Counted from the stretch's first letter, positions 32,721-40,892 are shown. The stretch is DNA of 64,000 nt from Thermococcus siculi (GCF_002214505.1 NZ_CP015103.1:744001-808000); one strand, 5' to 3'. The notes: generated by a model not told the origin, from the letters alone. Numbers and translations are program-made.

Positions 32721-33101
32721 ATGGCGAAGGTAAGAATCCACGCACTTGTAATCCTGCTCCTGCTGGTGGCGGCGGGGGCGATCATCTACACGTGGCGGCC
32801 ATTAGAGGGTCGGTCGTATCAGGATAGCTACACGCAGGCGGGGGCCACCTACGCTGAGGCGCTCCCCTCCAACTCCCACATAACCGGCTACATAGAGGCG
32901 CGGTATCCCTTCTCCGTCTATGTGGTTAACTCGGACTCCGGCTACTTCGAGGGCATCAACGGAAGCGACGTCGTCATGAGCTGGGAGAACGTCACCGAGG
33001 TGGACTTGAACTTCACGACCTCCAACGGCACCCAGTATCTGGTAATAAAAAACGGCAACGTGAGCCAGAGGATAGGCGTGGTCATAAACTCGAAGCGCTG
33101 A
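32721..33101 (+). CDS. Small exported or membrane-anchored protein, unknown
   Basis: A 126-residue protein with an N-terminal hydrophobic anchor (ALVILLLLVAAGAIIY) and an extracellular beta-rich domain with sequons (NGSDV, NVTEV, NGNVSQ). No family recognised. Start ATG 32721 chosen over the adjacent GTG because the TATA box is about 25 nt upstream. The last 20 bases overlap the convergent methyltransferase gene. Confidence 0.6.
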   Translation: MAKVRIHALVILLLLVAAGAIIYTWRPLEGRSYQDSYTQAGATYAEALPSNSHITGYIEARYPFSVYVVNSDSGYFEGINGSDVVMSWENVTEVDLNFTTSNGTQYLVIKNGNVSQRIGVVINSKR

Positions 33102-33885
33102 AGTTCTTCAGAACCCCCCGTGCGGTCTCTTTTACCGGCCTTCTCAGCACGATGACGGTGCCAACCCTTGGGTTTCCATGGGCTTCCCTTTCGATGAGTT
33201 CGTGCTCCCTGAAGAAAACCCTGCCGATGGCGAGCTGGGTTGCCAGATCCCAGTAGTGGAAGTCGACGGTCTCTATCTTCCTGAGGCCCGGCAGGACGTA
33301 GTAGCCCCTTTTGAAAGTTCCCCTCTTGAAGTCGTAGCCCTCGTGCATCGAGGCTATGGTGTAGTTCTCCCTGCGTCCCTCCACGAGGAACTCCCTGTAA
33401 CCGGCGCGGTAGAGAATCCAGTAGACCCTGTCCATGTCCTCTATGATGAAGACTCCATCGTCGCTCAGCGTGAGCGCAACGTTCGCGAAGAGCTTCACGG
33501 CATCGAAGGGGTCAAAGTGCGGCATCGTGTAGCCCCAGAGAATGGCTATATCGTGCTCGTCCACGAGGTTGGCTACCTCCCTCGCGTCGCCCCGCACAAG
33601 TCTAAGTTCGGGGTTTATTCCTGCTATTCTGAGCCACTCTTTGGCGAGTTCGAGGTCCTCCCTTCGGGCGTCTAAAACGGTGAGGAGCCTCGCATCGGTC
33701 GCCTTCGCGAGGGCGACTCCGGCTATGCCCGTTCCTGCACAGACATCGAGGACTCTCCCTCCCCCTGGAAGCCTATCCGAGATCGATTCGAAAAACTCCG
33801 TTATCCCCTCAAACCTCTCCCTCGCCCTCTCGTCCGCCGGGTCCATTCGCCAGTTGATGTAGCGGTAAAGCTCCTCGAGGGACAT
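33082..33885 (-). CDS. Class I SAM-dependent methyltransferase
   Basis: A 267-residue methyltransferase with motif I VLDVCAGTGIAGVAL (about residues 45-59), motif II-like LTVLDARREDLELA and a post-I acidic RGDARE. The substrate cannot be told. The N-terminal RYINWRMDPADERARERFEG segment is helical. It is the only gene of its transcript, converging on the small exported protein gene. Confidence 0.8.
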   Translation of the reverse strand: MSLEELYRYINWRMDPADERARERFEGITEFFESISDRLPGGGRVLDVCAGTGIAGVALAKATDARLLTVLDARREDLELAKEWLRIAGINPELRLVRGDAREVANLVDEHDIAILWGYTMPHFDPFDAVKLFANVALTLSDDGVFIIEDMDRVYWILYRAGYREFLVEGRRENYTIASMHEGYDFKRGTFKRGYYVLPGLRKIETVDFHYWDLATQLAIGRVFFREHELIEREAHGNPRVGTVIVLRRPVKETARGVLKNFSASSL

Positions 33886-33933
33886 GGCATCACCACAGGA
33901 TGGAGTGTGAGAAGTAATTTAAGGATATCGAAA

Positions 33934-33945
33934 GGCTTAAATATT
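33934..33945 (+). promoter_or_regulatory. TATA box of the four-membrane-protein operon
   Basis: GGCTTAAATATT with an upstream AAAGG (BRE-like). The 24-bp palindrome starts one base later. Confidence 0.55.
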
Positions 33946-33969
33946 TTGTCAACTTACTTAAGTTGACAA
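33946..33969. promoter_or_regulatory. 24-bp perfect palindromic operator
   Basis: TTGTCAACTTA (33946-33956), CT, then TAAGTTGACAA (33959-33969): 11-bp arms with no mismatch. It overlaps the predicted transcription start, between the TATA box and ATG 33980. The operon's last gene encodes an HTH regulator, the obvious candidate for the binding protein. Confidence 0.7.
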
Positions 33970-33979
33970 GGTGGGAACA

Positions 33980-34657
33980 ATGAGGGCGGGGGCCACTCGG
34001 GCATACTGGGTGGCAGTTGGTGTTGGATTCGCGGTCTTTGTATCCGGGGTATTTCTCAACAGCGGTCCGCTCATTCTGCTTTCCTTATGCATTTTAGCGC
34101 TTGGTATCGTCCTGTTTTACGGCAGGGAGGTTCGCATTGAGCGTGGGAGGGTGATCCTCGAGTGGGGGCTCCTCAGGAGAAGGAAGATCATAACGTCTGA
34201 TGACGTTCTTGACGTGATCGATGCCCCTTCGAGCAGGTACCTCGTCTTGGCCAGGTACCTTCCCGAGGCCGCCATAGTCCCCGCGCTCATGGTACTCTTC
34301 GGTGTATTGGCAGTTTTTGAGTCTGATCTCGGCTGGGTCGGTCTTGGATGGCTTCTCTTCAGTGGTGCCTCTCTTGTCTCGTACATCCTTCCGGAGGCAG
34401 AGAAGGGGAAGGGAGCCCTTCTGATACTTCTCATAACGGCTGTTGTAGCCCTTGCGGGCTATTACCTCCGGGAAAAGATGGTAGTCCCAATAGTCGTCTC
34501 CGGGCTCCTCCTCGCGGTCATGTTCTGGGAAGGCGGCCCAATGGTGGTCAGTATGGTTCTCCTCGTAACAGGAGATGGGGTTTACGAGATCAGGTACGGT
34601 TCCAAGAGGGAGTTGAAGGAACTGCTCTCCGCCCTGGGTGATGTCAATGAGGGTTAA
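33980..34657 (+). CDS. Membrane protein A of the A-B-A'-B' operon
   Basis: A 225-residue protein: two N-terminal helices (about 10-50), a soluble beta segment VRIERGRVILEWGLLRRRKI...DVLDVI, a group of about four helices (about 90-195), then the strand/helix end LLVTGDGVYEIRYG...LKELLSAL. The two soluble pieces together resemble a bacterial PH-like (bPH2) domain interrupted by membrane helices; this is inference. Closest relative in the window is the third gene (35320). ATG 33980 follows AGGTGGGAACA. It overlaps the next gene by 11 nt. Confidence 0.65.
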   Translation: MRAGATRAYWVAVGVGFAVFVSGVFLNSGPLILLSLCILALGIVLFYGREVRIERGRVILEWGLLRRRKIITSDDVLDVIDAPSSRYLVLARYLPEAAIVPALMVLFGVLAVFESDLGWVGLGWLLFSGASLVSYILPEAEKGKGALLILLITAVVALAGYYLREKMVVPIVVSGLLLAVMFWEGGPMVVSMVLLVTGDGVYEIRYGSKRELKELLSALGDVNEG

Positions 34658-35330
34658 GGACGCGTGGCCGTTGACTGCTCCCTCATGGATGGAGCTCTTC
34701 CGGGTTGGTATGATGGGAATTTGGATAGCTCTAATGCTCGTTGGATGGGAAAAATCTTCGTTGGGACCGGGTTATTTGCTCCTTCCGCTTCTATTGCTCC
34801 CTCTGACGGCTGGTTCGGGTGTGGAAGTGCAGAATGGGGAGCTTGTTCTCACCTATGGCGGTTTCATAAAGGTCTCCGCGGGAAGCGTTAAGGGGGTAAC
34901 CGACCTCAGTGGCGTTAGATTTGCCAGTATAGGCCGGCACGTGATTTGGGCACTCTCTTTTCCCGTCTTTTTTACGGTTCTCGCGTTTCTTCTCTTAGGC
35001 GTTGAAGGTGGAGACGTCTCGGGAGCGTTGCTTTACTGGGCGTTTCTTTACGCTGTTATACTTCTCGTCCCCGTGAAGACTCTCAAGGAAAAAGCCCACC
35101 TTTTAATGCTGTCTTCCCTTTTCCTCCCATGGATTCTGATAGCCCCTTGGGCTAAGGGCTACAACGGCTGGGGGATGAGCCTTTTTTACTCACTTACCGG
35201 CTTCTTCTACCTTATGGGGTTCGTTGGTAGTGATCATGTACTGGTCTCCACGGATAGGGGAGAGTTTGTGATCTGGTGCTACAATGCAAGAAAAGTCATG
35301 CACGAGCTGGTGGGGAGCCATGAAGGTTAG
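34647..35330 (+). CDS. Membrane protein B of the A-B-A'-B' operon
   Basis: A 227-residue protein with two N-terminal helices, a soluble strand segment VEVQNGELVLTYGGFIKVS...VKGVTDLSGVRFASIGRH, further helices and the C-terminal HVLVSTDRGEFVIWC...ARKVMHELV. It resembles the fourth gene (36026) more than its immediate neighbours. ATG 34647 is spaced by GGGTGATG; it overlaps the previous gene by 11 nt. Confidence 0.65.
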   Translation: MRVKDAWPLTAPSWMELFRVGMMGIWIALMLVGWEKSSLGPGYLLLPLLLLPLTAGSGVEVQNGELVLTYGGFIKVSAGSVKGVTDLSGVRFASIGRHVIWALSFPVFFTVLAFLLLGVEGGDVSGALLYWAFLYAVILLVPVKTLKEKAHLLMLSSLFLPWILIAPWAKGYNGWGMSLFYSLTGFFYLMGFVGSDHVLVSTDRGEFVIWCYNARKVMHELVGSHEG

Positions 35331-36036
35331 GACGGGGTGGTCTTACGTATCTTCATTCGTACTTGTCTCTATTGCTCTGCTGACGTTGCTCTACATATTG
35401 ACTGGAATAGATGCCTTCTGGGATCTTTCGGGGATTCTCTTCTGGGTCTCGCTCTCCCTCCTGTGGCCGAGGTCGGTTAAGTTCGAGAAAAGCGCTTTAA
35501 TCCTTGAGTGGGGGTGGCCGAAGGTCGTTTTCAGGAGGAAGATACTCCTCCAGGATATCAGAGAGGTTATCAACGTATCCTCCGCGGAGAGGCTTCGGCT
35601 GATACGCTACATGAAAGACGCCTATCTCTGGCTCGTTCTCTGGCTTTCAGTGGGGCTCATCGGCATTCTCAAGAACGCTCCTCCAGGGCCGTACCTCTGG
35701 GGCAACTGGATATTCTGGGGGATAGCAGGGTTCATCAGGGAAGCCGTTCCCATTGGAAACAGGGTGAGGCTCTTCGTCAGCGTTCTCGGCACCGCCTTCT
35801 TAGTGGCCGCCATCGTTTACCCCACCAGTCCGGACGCGGCCTTCTATTTTGTCGCCATAGGAGTTCTTATGGCCTTCTTCTTTGCCGACGAGGAGAACAG
35901 GCCCTCTGGAGTGCTGCTGATCACCGACGAGGGTTGGTACATCGTCGCCCCCATGGGCGGGGAAGGGCGGTTCCTTAATCAGCTGGCCCAAGTGGTAAAT
36001 GAGAAGAACCCCGGAGGTGAAGGAGGTGGCTTCTGA
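35320..36036 (+). CDS. Membrane protein A' of the A-B-A'-B' operon
   Basis: A 238-residue paralogue of the first gene: VKFEKSALILEWGWP...RRKILLQDIREVINVSSAERL parallels the RIERGRVILEWG...DVLDVIDAPSSRY block there, and the C-terminal GVLLITDEGWYIVAP...FLNQLAQVV parallels its end. It has about six hydrophobic helices. ATG 35320 follows GGTGGGGAGCC; it overlaps the preceding gene by 11 nt. Confidence 0.65.
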   Translation: MKVRTGWSYVSSFVLVSIALLTLLYILTGIDAFWDLSGILFWVSLSLLWPRSVKFEKSALILEWGWPKVVFRRKILLQDIREVINVSSAERLRLIRYMKDAYLWLVLWLSVGLIGILKNAPPGPYLWGNWIFWGIAGFIREAVPIGNRVRLFVSVLGTAFLVAAIVYPTSPDAAFYFVAIGVLMAFFFADEENRPSGVLLITDEGWYIVAPMGGEGRFLNQLAQVVNEKNPGGEGGGF

Positions 36037-36739
36037 AGGGGGAAATAGGCTTCGTGTCGGAGGACTCCCTGTCATGGGAATTCCCTTCCTGCTCCTAACT
36101 CTTGGCCTGCTGGGTGGTGCTCTGGCGCCCCTCCTTCAGAAGCTTACGGGGGGGATTATCTCCTGGGTCTTCGTTTATCCCCTTGTCCTCTCAAACCCCA
36201 TGGGGGCGAGGCTTGAGGACGGAAAATTAACCCTTCTGTACGGCTTTGGTCTCATAAAGCAGAGTATTTCCCTCGACTCCATCGAAGAGATTAGCGTCCT
36301 CTCGCGCCTCAGGTATGCCACCATAACGAGGCACTTTAAGGCCTACGCGGCCCTGTGGCTCGTCGTTGTCCTGCTGGCGGTCGGTTACCTTCTCTTGGAC
36401 TGCAACGACCCAATTGGACTGTACTTTGCCCCCCTCATAATCTCGATGTATGCCGTCTTCTTCCTGGTGCTGACGTTTCCAAGGAGGGGAGAAGTCCTGT
36501 ACGTCGGCGCCCTGCTCTGCATTGCCTTTCTCATAGTCTATCCACTCGTTAAGCTCGGTCCGAAAACGCTCGTTCCCGAGGTCGTGTTTGCCCTTCTCAT
36601 CATCTGGCTGGTAAAGGTTTTTCAAAGGGACGAGCTCATACTCGTAGTCGCCGATGGAAAATCCTACCTGCTGACGGCTAAGAACGGTGACGAATTCCTT
36701 AGACTGCTCAGGAGGGCAGGCAATGCTCAGACTCCCTGA
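36026..36739 (+). CDS. Membrane protein B' of the A-B-A'-B' operon, GTG start
   Basis: A 237-residue paralogue of the second gene: ARLEDGKLTLLYGFGLIKQSIS...SRLRYATITRHFKAY matches its VQNGELVLTYGGF...RFASIGRH block, and ELILVVADGKSYLLTAKNGDEFLRLL ends it. The GTG at 36026 is placed by a GGAGGTGA five bases before it; ATG 35999 lies deep in the preceding gene with no ribosome binding site. With this start the overlap is again 11 nt, as at the two previous junctions. Confidence 0.65.
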   Translation: MASEGGNRLRVGGLPVMGIPFLLLTLGLLGGALAPLLQKLTGGIISWVFVYPLVLSNPMGARLEDGKLTLLYGFGLIKQSISLDSIEEISVLSRLRYATITRHFKAYAALWLVVVLLAVGYLLLDCNDPIGLYFAPLIISMYAVFFLVLTFPRRGEVLYVGALLCIAFLIVYPLVKLGPKTLVPEVVFALLIIWLVKVFQRDELILVVADGKSYLLTAKNGDEFLRLLRRAGNAQTP

Positions 36740-37115
36740 GGGCATGGAGAGGGTCTGGCTCATGAGGGCCAGGGGCATGCGTGAGGTTGAGATAGCCGAA
36801 ACCCTCGGGATATCAAGGCAGGCCGTCAACAAAGCCCTGAAAGATGCGAGGGTCAAGCTCTTCGAGGCCTTTTTTGGTCTTACCGAGGTGTTTTCGTGGG
36901 ATGTGGTGAGGGTCAACGCCGAGAAGGGCTTCATGGTGGCTAGAGGAAAGTGCGGTGATAAAAACGTCCGCGTTTACGCCTTCTACCTCCCGGGGAGGGG
37001 GATAAGGGCCTTCTTCAACGGGGAGTTTCCGGAGTATATACTTGAGCACGCACTTAACATCGACTTGATAGAAAGGAAGGAAAGCGGTGAGCTGGTGAAA
37101 GCCCTTGAGGGCTGA
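36723..37115 (+). CDS. Tfx-like / sigma-r4-like HTH regulator
   Basis: A 130-residue protein. The N-terminal 45 residues hold a helix-turn-helix (MRARGMREVEIAETLGISRQAVNKALKDARVKL) like Tfx or sigma-70 region 4; a C-terminal alpha/beta domain (VNAEKGFMVARG, VRVYAFYLPGRGIRAFF) may bind an effector. GGAGGG lies before ATG 36723. Overlaps the fourth membrane gene by 17 nt, so it is made with the operon and probably controls it through the palindrome at 33946-33969. Confidence 0.7.
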   Translation: MLRLPEGMERVWLMRARGMREVEIAETLGISRQAVNKALKDARVKLFEAFFGLTEVFSWDVVRVNAEKGFMVARGKCGDKNVRVYAFYLPGRGIRAFFNGEFPEYILEHALNIDLIERKESGELVKALEG

Positions 37116-37544
37116 CTACCTCCCGACGCTCGCCAGTCTGTATATTGCGAGGAAGGCGAAGGCCAGGAATATCCACACCGAGTAGCCTATCCACTCCCCT
37201 GGGATGGCCTCCACGTTGTAGAGAACCGTCATCGACGATACTGTGAGGAGCCCGAGGCCCATCAGTGTGTTGAACTCTGCCCAGGCTCTCCAGCCGGATG
37301 GTGAGAAGCGCTTCATCCTCGCGAAGAAGCCCGGATCCCTCCCGAGCACCGTGAGGCCGAAGAACATGGCCCACACCATCAGGGGTATTCCTACGGCTCC
37401 CCACGCCTGCGACATGAAGCCGTTGGGGTCTCCCGATGCGTCGAAGTGGACCGCCATCGGCTCCGGCAGGGCGCTCCAGTTGACAGCAACGAGAAACAGG
37501 TAGAGACCCAGAGCGGCGAGCTGAATCAGTAGGTAGGGACTCAC
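37116..37544 (-). CDS. DUF1648-like membrane protein
   Basis: A 142-residue protein with about four helices. The DUF1648 hallmark LPEPMAVHFDASGDPNGF lies after the first helix. DUF1648 often accompanies or is fused to SdpI, as in the Bacillus Sdp immunity protein; here the SdpI-like partner is the adjacent gene (37565-37918). The start is a GTG at 37544, with GGGGGGAAG upstream at a rather long distance; the true start is uncertain. Its 3' end abuts the convergent regulator gene. Confidence 0.75.
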   Translation of the reverse strand: MSPYLLIQLAALGLYLFLVAVNWSALPEPMAVHFDASGDPNGFMSQAWGAVGIPLMVWAMFFGLTVLGRDPGFFARMKRFSPSGWRAWAEFNTLMGLGLLTVSSMTVLYNVEAIPGEWIGYSVWIFLAFAFLAIYRLASVGR

Positions 37545-37564
37545 GTTGATCTCTATCTTCCCCC

Positions 37565-37918
37565 CTACCGGCTTTTTGGGGCCTCCGTTGACATCTCCTC
37601 AATCTCGTAGGCCTTCCTGGCTACCATGCTCGAAATTCCAACTACCGTGAGCACTCCCCCGAGGAGGACCAGTGTGCAGGTCGTCATGGAAACGCCGGCG
37701 GCGGTCATCGCGAGCAGTATCCCCGAGAGGCCGAGGAGGAGCGCTCCCCCGGCGGTGTTGGCCTTCCTCCAGGCTTCCTCTGACATGTAGGTGTAGCCCA
37801 TCCTGACGCCTATGAGGGAGTTGGGCCTGTTCCTGAAGGCCAGTGTCATAACCCCCGCGATTAAAAGGCTCAACCCGGCAAAGAGCTCGACCGCAGTTTG
37901 GGCATCCACCTTCACCAT
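37565..37918 (-). CDS. SdpI-family membrane protein
   Basis: A 117-residue protein with three hydrophobic helices. The SdpI motif RNRPNSLIGVRMGYTYMSEEAWRKAN (residues about 29-54) is clear. In bacteria SdpI-like proteins give immunity to membrane-active toxins. It overlaps the PadR gene by seven bases and is followed 20 nt later by the DUF1648 gene, so regulator plus split SdpI unit form an operon. Confidence 0.8.
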   Translation of the reverse strand: MVKVDAQTAVELFAGLSLLIAGVMTLAFRNRPNSLIGVRMGYTYMSEEAWRKANTAGGALLLGLSGILLAMTAAGVSMTTCTLVLLGGVLTVVGISSMVARKAYEIEEMSTEAPKSR

Positions 37919-38268
37919 CTCCCCTCTATCCTCTCCACAACCTGGATTATCTCCCTGATTTCACCCTTCAGCTCATCCAGCACCTCCCTGCCGAACCCAG
38001 TGAGGCTGTAGTACTTCCTGGGCCTTCCACCGACTTCGACCCACTCGTCCTGCACAAGGCCTATCTTCTTCAGGCTCTTGAGGATATCGTACAGCGCCCC
38101 CTCACTTGGCACCACCCTGCCGTTGCTCAGCTCCTCCAGCCTCTTCCTGATGGCGTAGCCGTGGAGCTCGCCATCCTTTTCGAGGAGAAGGAGAACCAGG
38201 TACGAGTAAAGACCCGAGCGAAACTCCTTTCTGAGCTTTTTCAGGGCCTTCTCCTTCCTGTTCAGCAC
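37912..38268 (-). CDS. PadR-family transcription regulator
   Basis: A 118-residue winged-helix protein: LYSYLVLLLLEKDGELHGYAIRKRLEEL, VPSEGALYDILKSLKKIGLV and GGRPRKYYSLTGFGREVL are typical PadR blocks, followed by a dimerising helix. GTG 38268 is six bases after GGTGAT; a GTG at 38274 is in frame but too close to that site. Overlap with the protease gene's 3' end and with the SdpI gene indicates an operon. Likely represses this group. Confidence 0.8.
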   Translation of the reverse strand: MLNRKEKALKKLRKEFRSGLYSYLVLLLLEKDGELHGYAIRKRLEELSNGRVVPSEGALYDILKSLKKIGLVQDEWVEVGGRPRKYYSLTGFGREVLDELKGEIREIIQVVERIEGRW

Positions 38269-38275
38269 CCTCACA

Positions 38276-38980
38276 TCACCAGAGCACCTTTTCTTCCTCA
38301 ACGGCCTCGGGCCTCGCCTTTGGAACCGTGTAGTACAGCAGACCCACCGCAATGACGGCCGCAACTATCTCTGCCGCGTAGAGAACGGGCTCGCTCTTCG
38401 TGAGCTGGTAGTAGGCCGCCATGGAGTCCACGGCAGTGTGGAGCCCGATAATGGCCAGCAGGCCGGTCTTTCCGTAACCTTCCCTGTATGCGTAGGCGAG
38501 ATAAGTGGCCGTTCCAACATGGAAGAGAACCGCGAAGTAGCGCTCGACCAGTGAGAGGAGTGCGTTACTTGCTGAGACGTCGAGCGGCTTACCGGTGGCT
38601 ACCGAGGTGGCCAGCGCAGTCCCGGCTATTACGAAGACCTCCGTGATTCCAAACCCGAGGCCGAGGAAAACCCCTGTTCCGAGGCTCTTTCCCTTGACGA
38701 GGAGGTATTTGACACCCTCCTGGACGATGCCGGCGACGAGGCCGAGCCATATGGAAACGCCTATCGTGAAGGCCGTTCCCCTCGCTATCACATCGGCGTT
38801 CTCCCTGATGCCCATCCCGAGGAGGGGGAGCTGCTGGAGGGGGTTCTGGACGATGAGGGCTATGAAAAACGCCGCCAGGCCGAGGAGGAACTCCCCCCAC
38901 CTCTGCTTCCTGAAGCCGAGGAGGTAAACCGTGGCCCAGGCTAACAATCCCCCGATTATTGGAAAGGGAAGGAGGTACAT
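38276..38980 (-). CDS. YhfC-family glutamic-type intramembrane protease-like protein
   Basis: A 234-residue polytopic protein with about seven helices. Conserved polar residues sit inside helices: VQEGVKYLLVKG (E-G-x-K), GFGITEVF and FHVGTATYLAY plus GLHTAVD, the Glu/His pattern of YhfC/PrsW-type proteases. It could process a membrane peptide or regulator in the same operon. ATG 38980 chosen over GTG 38986 from the GGGGG spacing. Confidence 0.7.
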   Translation of the reverse strand: MYLLPFPIIGGLLAWATVYLLGFRKQRWGEFLLGLAAFFIALIVQNPLQQLPLLGMGIRENADVIARGTAFTIGVSIWLGLVAGIVQEGVKYLLVKGKSLGTGVFLGLGFGITEVFVIAGTALATSVATGKPLDVSASNALLSLVERYFAVLFHVGTATYLAYAYREGYGKTGLLAIIGLHTAVDSMAAYYQLTKSEPVLYAAEIVAAVIAVGLLYYTVPKARPEAVEEEKVLW

Positions 38981-38982
38981 GC

Positions 38983-39321
38983 TCACTCCCCCTCTATCTT
39001 CTCAACCACCACCGCGGTTCCGTAGGCGTATATCTCGGCCATGCCAGAGGCCACCGCTGAAGTCATGAAGCGAACCCCTATGACCGCGTTGGCGCCCATA
39101 TCCTCGGCGTGGAGCTTCATCCTCCTTAAGGCCTCTTCCCTTGCCTCGGCCAGCATCTGTGTGTACTCCTGAACCTCCCCTCCCTTGAGGTTCTTGAAGA
39201 AGGCCATTATATCCCTCCCGACGTGGGTTGCCCTGACGATACCGCCCCTGGCGAGGCCCTTGATCTCGACCACCCGGTAGCCGGGTATCGATTCGGTGGT
39301 GGTAACTATCATATCCTCCAT
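38983..39321 (-). CDS. YbjQ/UPF0145-family protein
   Basis: A 112-residue protein of the YbjQ (DUF74, putative heavy-metal-binding) family: TTESIPGYRVVEIKGLARGGIVRA, GRDIMAFFKNLKGGEVQEYTQML and MGANAVIGVRF are its conserved blocks. The family forms pentamers of unknown function. ATG 39321 is placed by GGGGTGA; ATG 39312 is an alternative. Its stop overlaps the protease gene start region. Confidence 0.85.
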   Translation of the reverse strand: MEDMIVTTTESIPGYRVVEIKGLARGGIVRATHVGRDIMAFFKNLKGGEVQEYTQMLAEAREEALRRMKLHAEDMGANAVIGVRFMTSAVASGMAEIYAYGTAVVVEKIEGE

Positions 39322-39394
39322 ACCAGTCACCCCGATGCATCGAACTTCGAGGTATAGTGGAGCGCCGGAGTATTTAAGGGTTTCTTCAGTTGCC

Positions 39395-39401
39395 CAAAAA
39401 G
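39395..39401 (-). terminator. T-tract after the first YiiX-like gene
   Basis: The minus strand CCTTTTTGG lies about 15 nt beyond the stop at 39415. Confidence 0.35.
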
Positions 39402-39414
39402 GAAGGGGAGGGTC

Positions 39415-39984
39415 TCATGCGGAGTGCTGATAGACCACCGCGGTGTCGGAGTCGTCGTATATTTCCTGAGGCGCCACTCCCCAGAGGTACTTCCAGGAGA
39501 AGCCGGGGTGGGCGTCGATGTCCGGCCCGCCGGCGACCATGTAAGCCGCCCAGACCAGCTCAGAACAGTAGTACGACCTTCCATAAACCTGCTTGGTCCA
39601 CATGGCAAAGTCGTAGGGCTTGCCGACCTGGGCTAGGGCGAATCCAACCGCCCCTGCCCTGGTGTCCTCGGGGGCAGAGACCCTCAGGAGGGCGACGCTG
39701 TCGTACCTCTCCAGGTACTCCCGGAGGGTTATTACCCTGACCCCGCTGAACCACGCCTCCACGACGTACCACTCGCCGTTCTCCCTGTAGGCTACGAGGG
39801 CACTGTGGGTCCAATAGCCGGGGATGAGCCAGTCGCTGTCCTGACTGTGTCCGACGAGGACATCACCAACCTGGACGTCCTCTGGGATGGGGTGAGTGTA
39901 GGTTCCCCCTCCTCCAAGGGCGGAGGCCGGTGTGGACACTGCCGCAATGACCAAAAACACCACAATCCAAAAACGGATCTTCAC
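39415..39984 (-). CDS. Secreted YiiX-like (permuted NlpC/P60) cysteine hydrolase, copy 1
   Basis: A 189-residue exported protein with a signal peptide (FWIVVFLVIAAVSTPASA). Circularly permuted papain-like residues: H60 in GYWTHSALV, E76 in YVVEAW, C140 in SYYCSELVW. GTG 39984 is five bases after GGAGGTGA. Close paralogues lie at 40114 and 40893. In bacteria such enzymes cut peptides, amides or lipids; archaeal substrates are unknown since there is no murein here. Confidence 0.75.
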   Translation of the reverse strand: MKIRFWIVVFLVIAAVSTPASALGGGGTYTHPIPEDVQVGDVLVGHSQDSDWLIPGYWTHSALVAYRENGEWYVVEAWFSGVRVITLREYLERYDSVALLRVSAPEDTRAGAVGFALAQVGKPYDFAMWTKQVYGRSYYCSELVWAAYMVAGGPDIDAHPGFSWKYLWGVAPQEIYDDSDTAVVYQHSA

Positions 39985-40092
39985 TTTCGTCACCTCCAGG
40001 ATGCCTCTATTTTGCTTTAGTCAATAAAAAACTTCGTATTCCTCAAGAATTTCCTACTAAATTACGAATAAAATCCGGAAACTTGAGGGGCG

Positions 40093-40100
40093 GAAAAAAG
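40093..40100 (-). terminator. T-tract after the second YiiX-like gene
   Basis: The minus strand CTTTTTTCC lies about 15 nt after the stop at 40114. Confidence 0.4.
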
Positions 40101-40113
40101 GATATGGAAGAAG

Positions 40114-40728
40114 TCAGGCCTCGTGCTTGTAGATGGTGTAGGTCATCGGGTCGTCGTAGACCTCCTGCGGGGCGACCGAGTAGAAGTAGGTCCAGTCGAA
40201 GGCACCGTCGTTCAGGTCGAGGTTTATCTCGTAGTTGCTGGCGACGAGGTATGCCGCCCAGACGAGCTGGGAGCAGTAGTACTTGTCGTCGTAGACTTTC
40301 GGCTTGCCTATGTAGTTGTAGTTGTAGGGCTTGCCGAGCTGCTGGTAGGCGAACTCTATCGCCCTCTGCCTGACGTCGTCGGTGGTCTTAACGCGCTGGA
40401 GGGCGACGACGTCGTACCTGCTGAGGAACTCGCTGAGCGGGCTGACGATGACGCCCTTGCCTATCTTGGCCTCTATGACCATCCAGTCGTCGATGGTGTC
40501 GTTGTACCAGGCGACCATGGCGACGTGTATCCAGTAGCCCGGAATGATGGCGTTGAAGAGGTCCGGGCTGTGGCCGTAGACGAGGTCGCCGGGCCTGACG
40601 TCGGTCGGATACGGGTGCTGGTAAGTCCTGGTGTCCCAAATGTAGTTCAGGAGGTCGCCGGCGCTGGCGCTTGGAATGGTGGCCCCCAGAAGGAGGAACA
40701 CCACTGCTATTATTCCAATCTTCCTCAT
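40114..40728 (-). CDS. Secreted YiiX-like cysteine hydrolase, copy 2
   Basis: A 204-residue paralogue with a signal peptide (GIIAVVFLLLGATIPSASA). Catalytic H68 (GYWIHVAMV), E86 (MVIEAK) and C152 (KYYCSQLVW). More divergent than copies 1 and 3: the KQVYG segment is replaced by a Lys/Tyr-rich stretch and Ser-Gln replaces Ser-Glu after the cysteine. GGGGGGTGATAGA precedes the ATG. It has its own upstream spacer and a T-tract downstream, so the three copies may be separate transcripts. Confidence 0.75.
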   Translation of the reverse strand: MRKIGIIAVVFLLLGATIPSASAGDLLNYIWDTRTYQHPYPTDVRPGDLVYGHSPDLFNAIIPGYWIHVAMVAWYNDTIDDWMVIEAKIGKGVIVSPLSEFLSRYDVVALQRVKTTDDVRQRAIEFAYQQLGKPYNYNYIGKPKVYDDKYYCSQLVWAAYLVASNYEINLDLNDGAFDWTYFYSVAPQEVYDDPMTYTIYKHEA

Positions 40729-40892
40729 TCTATCACCCCCCTGATTGGGCGGGATTAAAGTTGGACAACGGGGTTAATAAGTTTTATTCTCGCTCGTTGT
40801 TTATCATGGGCATAATCTGCGTGGTTTTGAAGTACTTTGTGTAAAAATACGTTGTGGGTGCTCTGGGGAAGAAGAGAAAACAGAAGGGGTGC

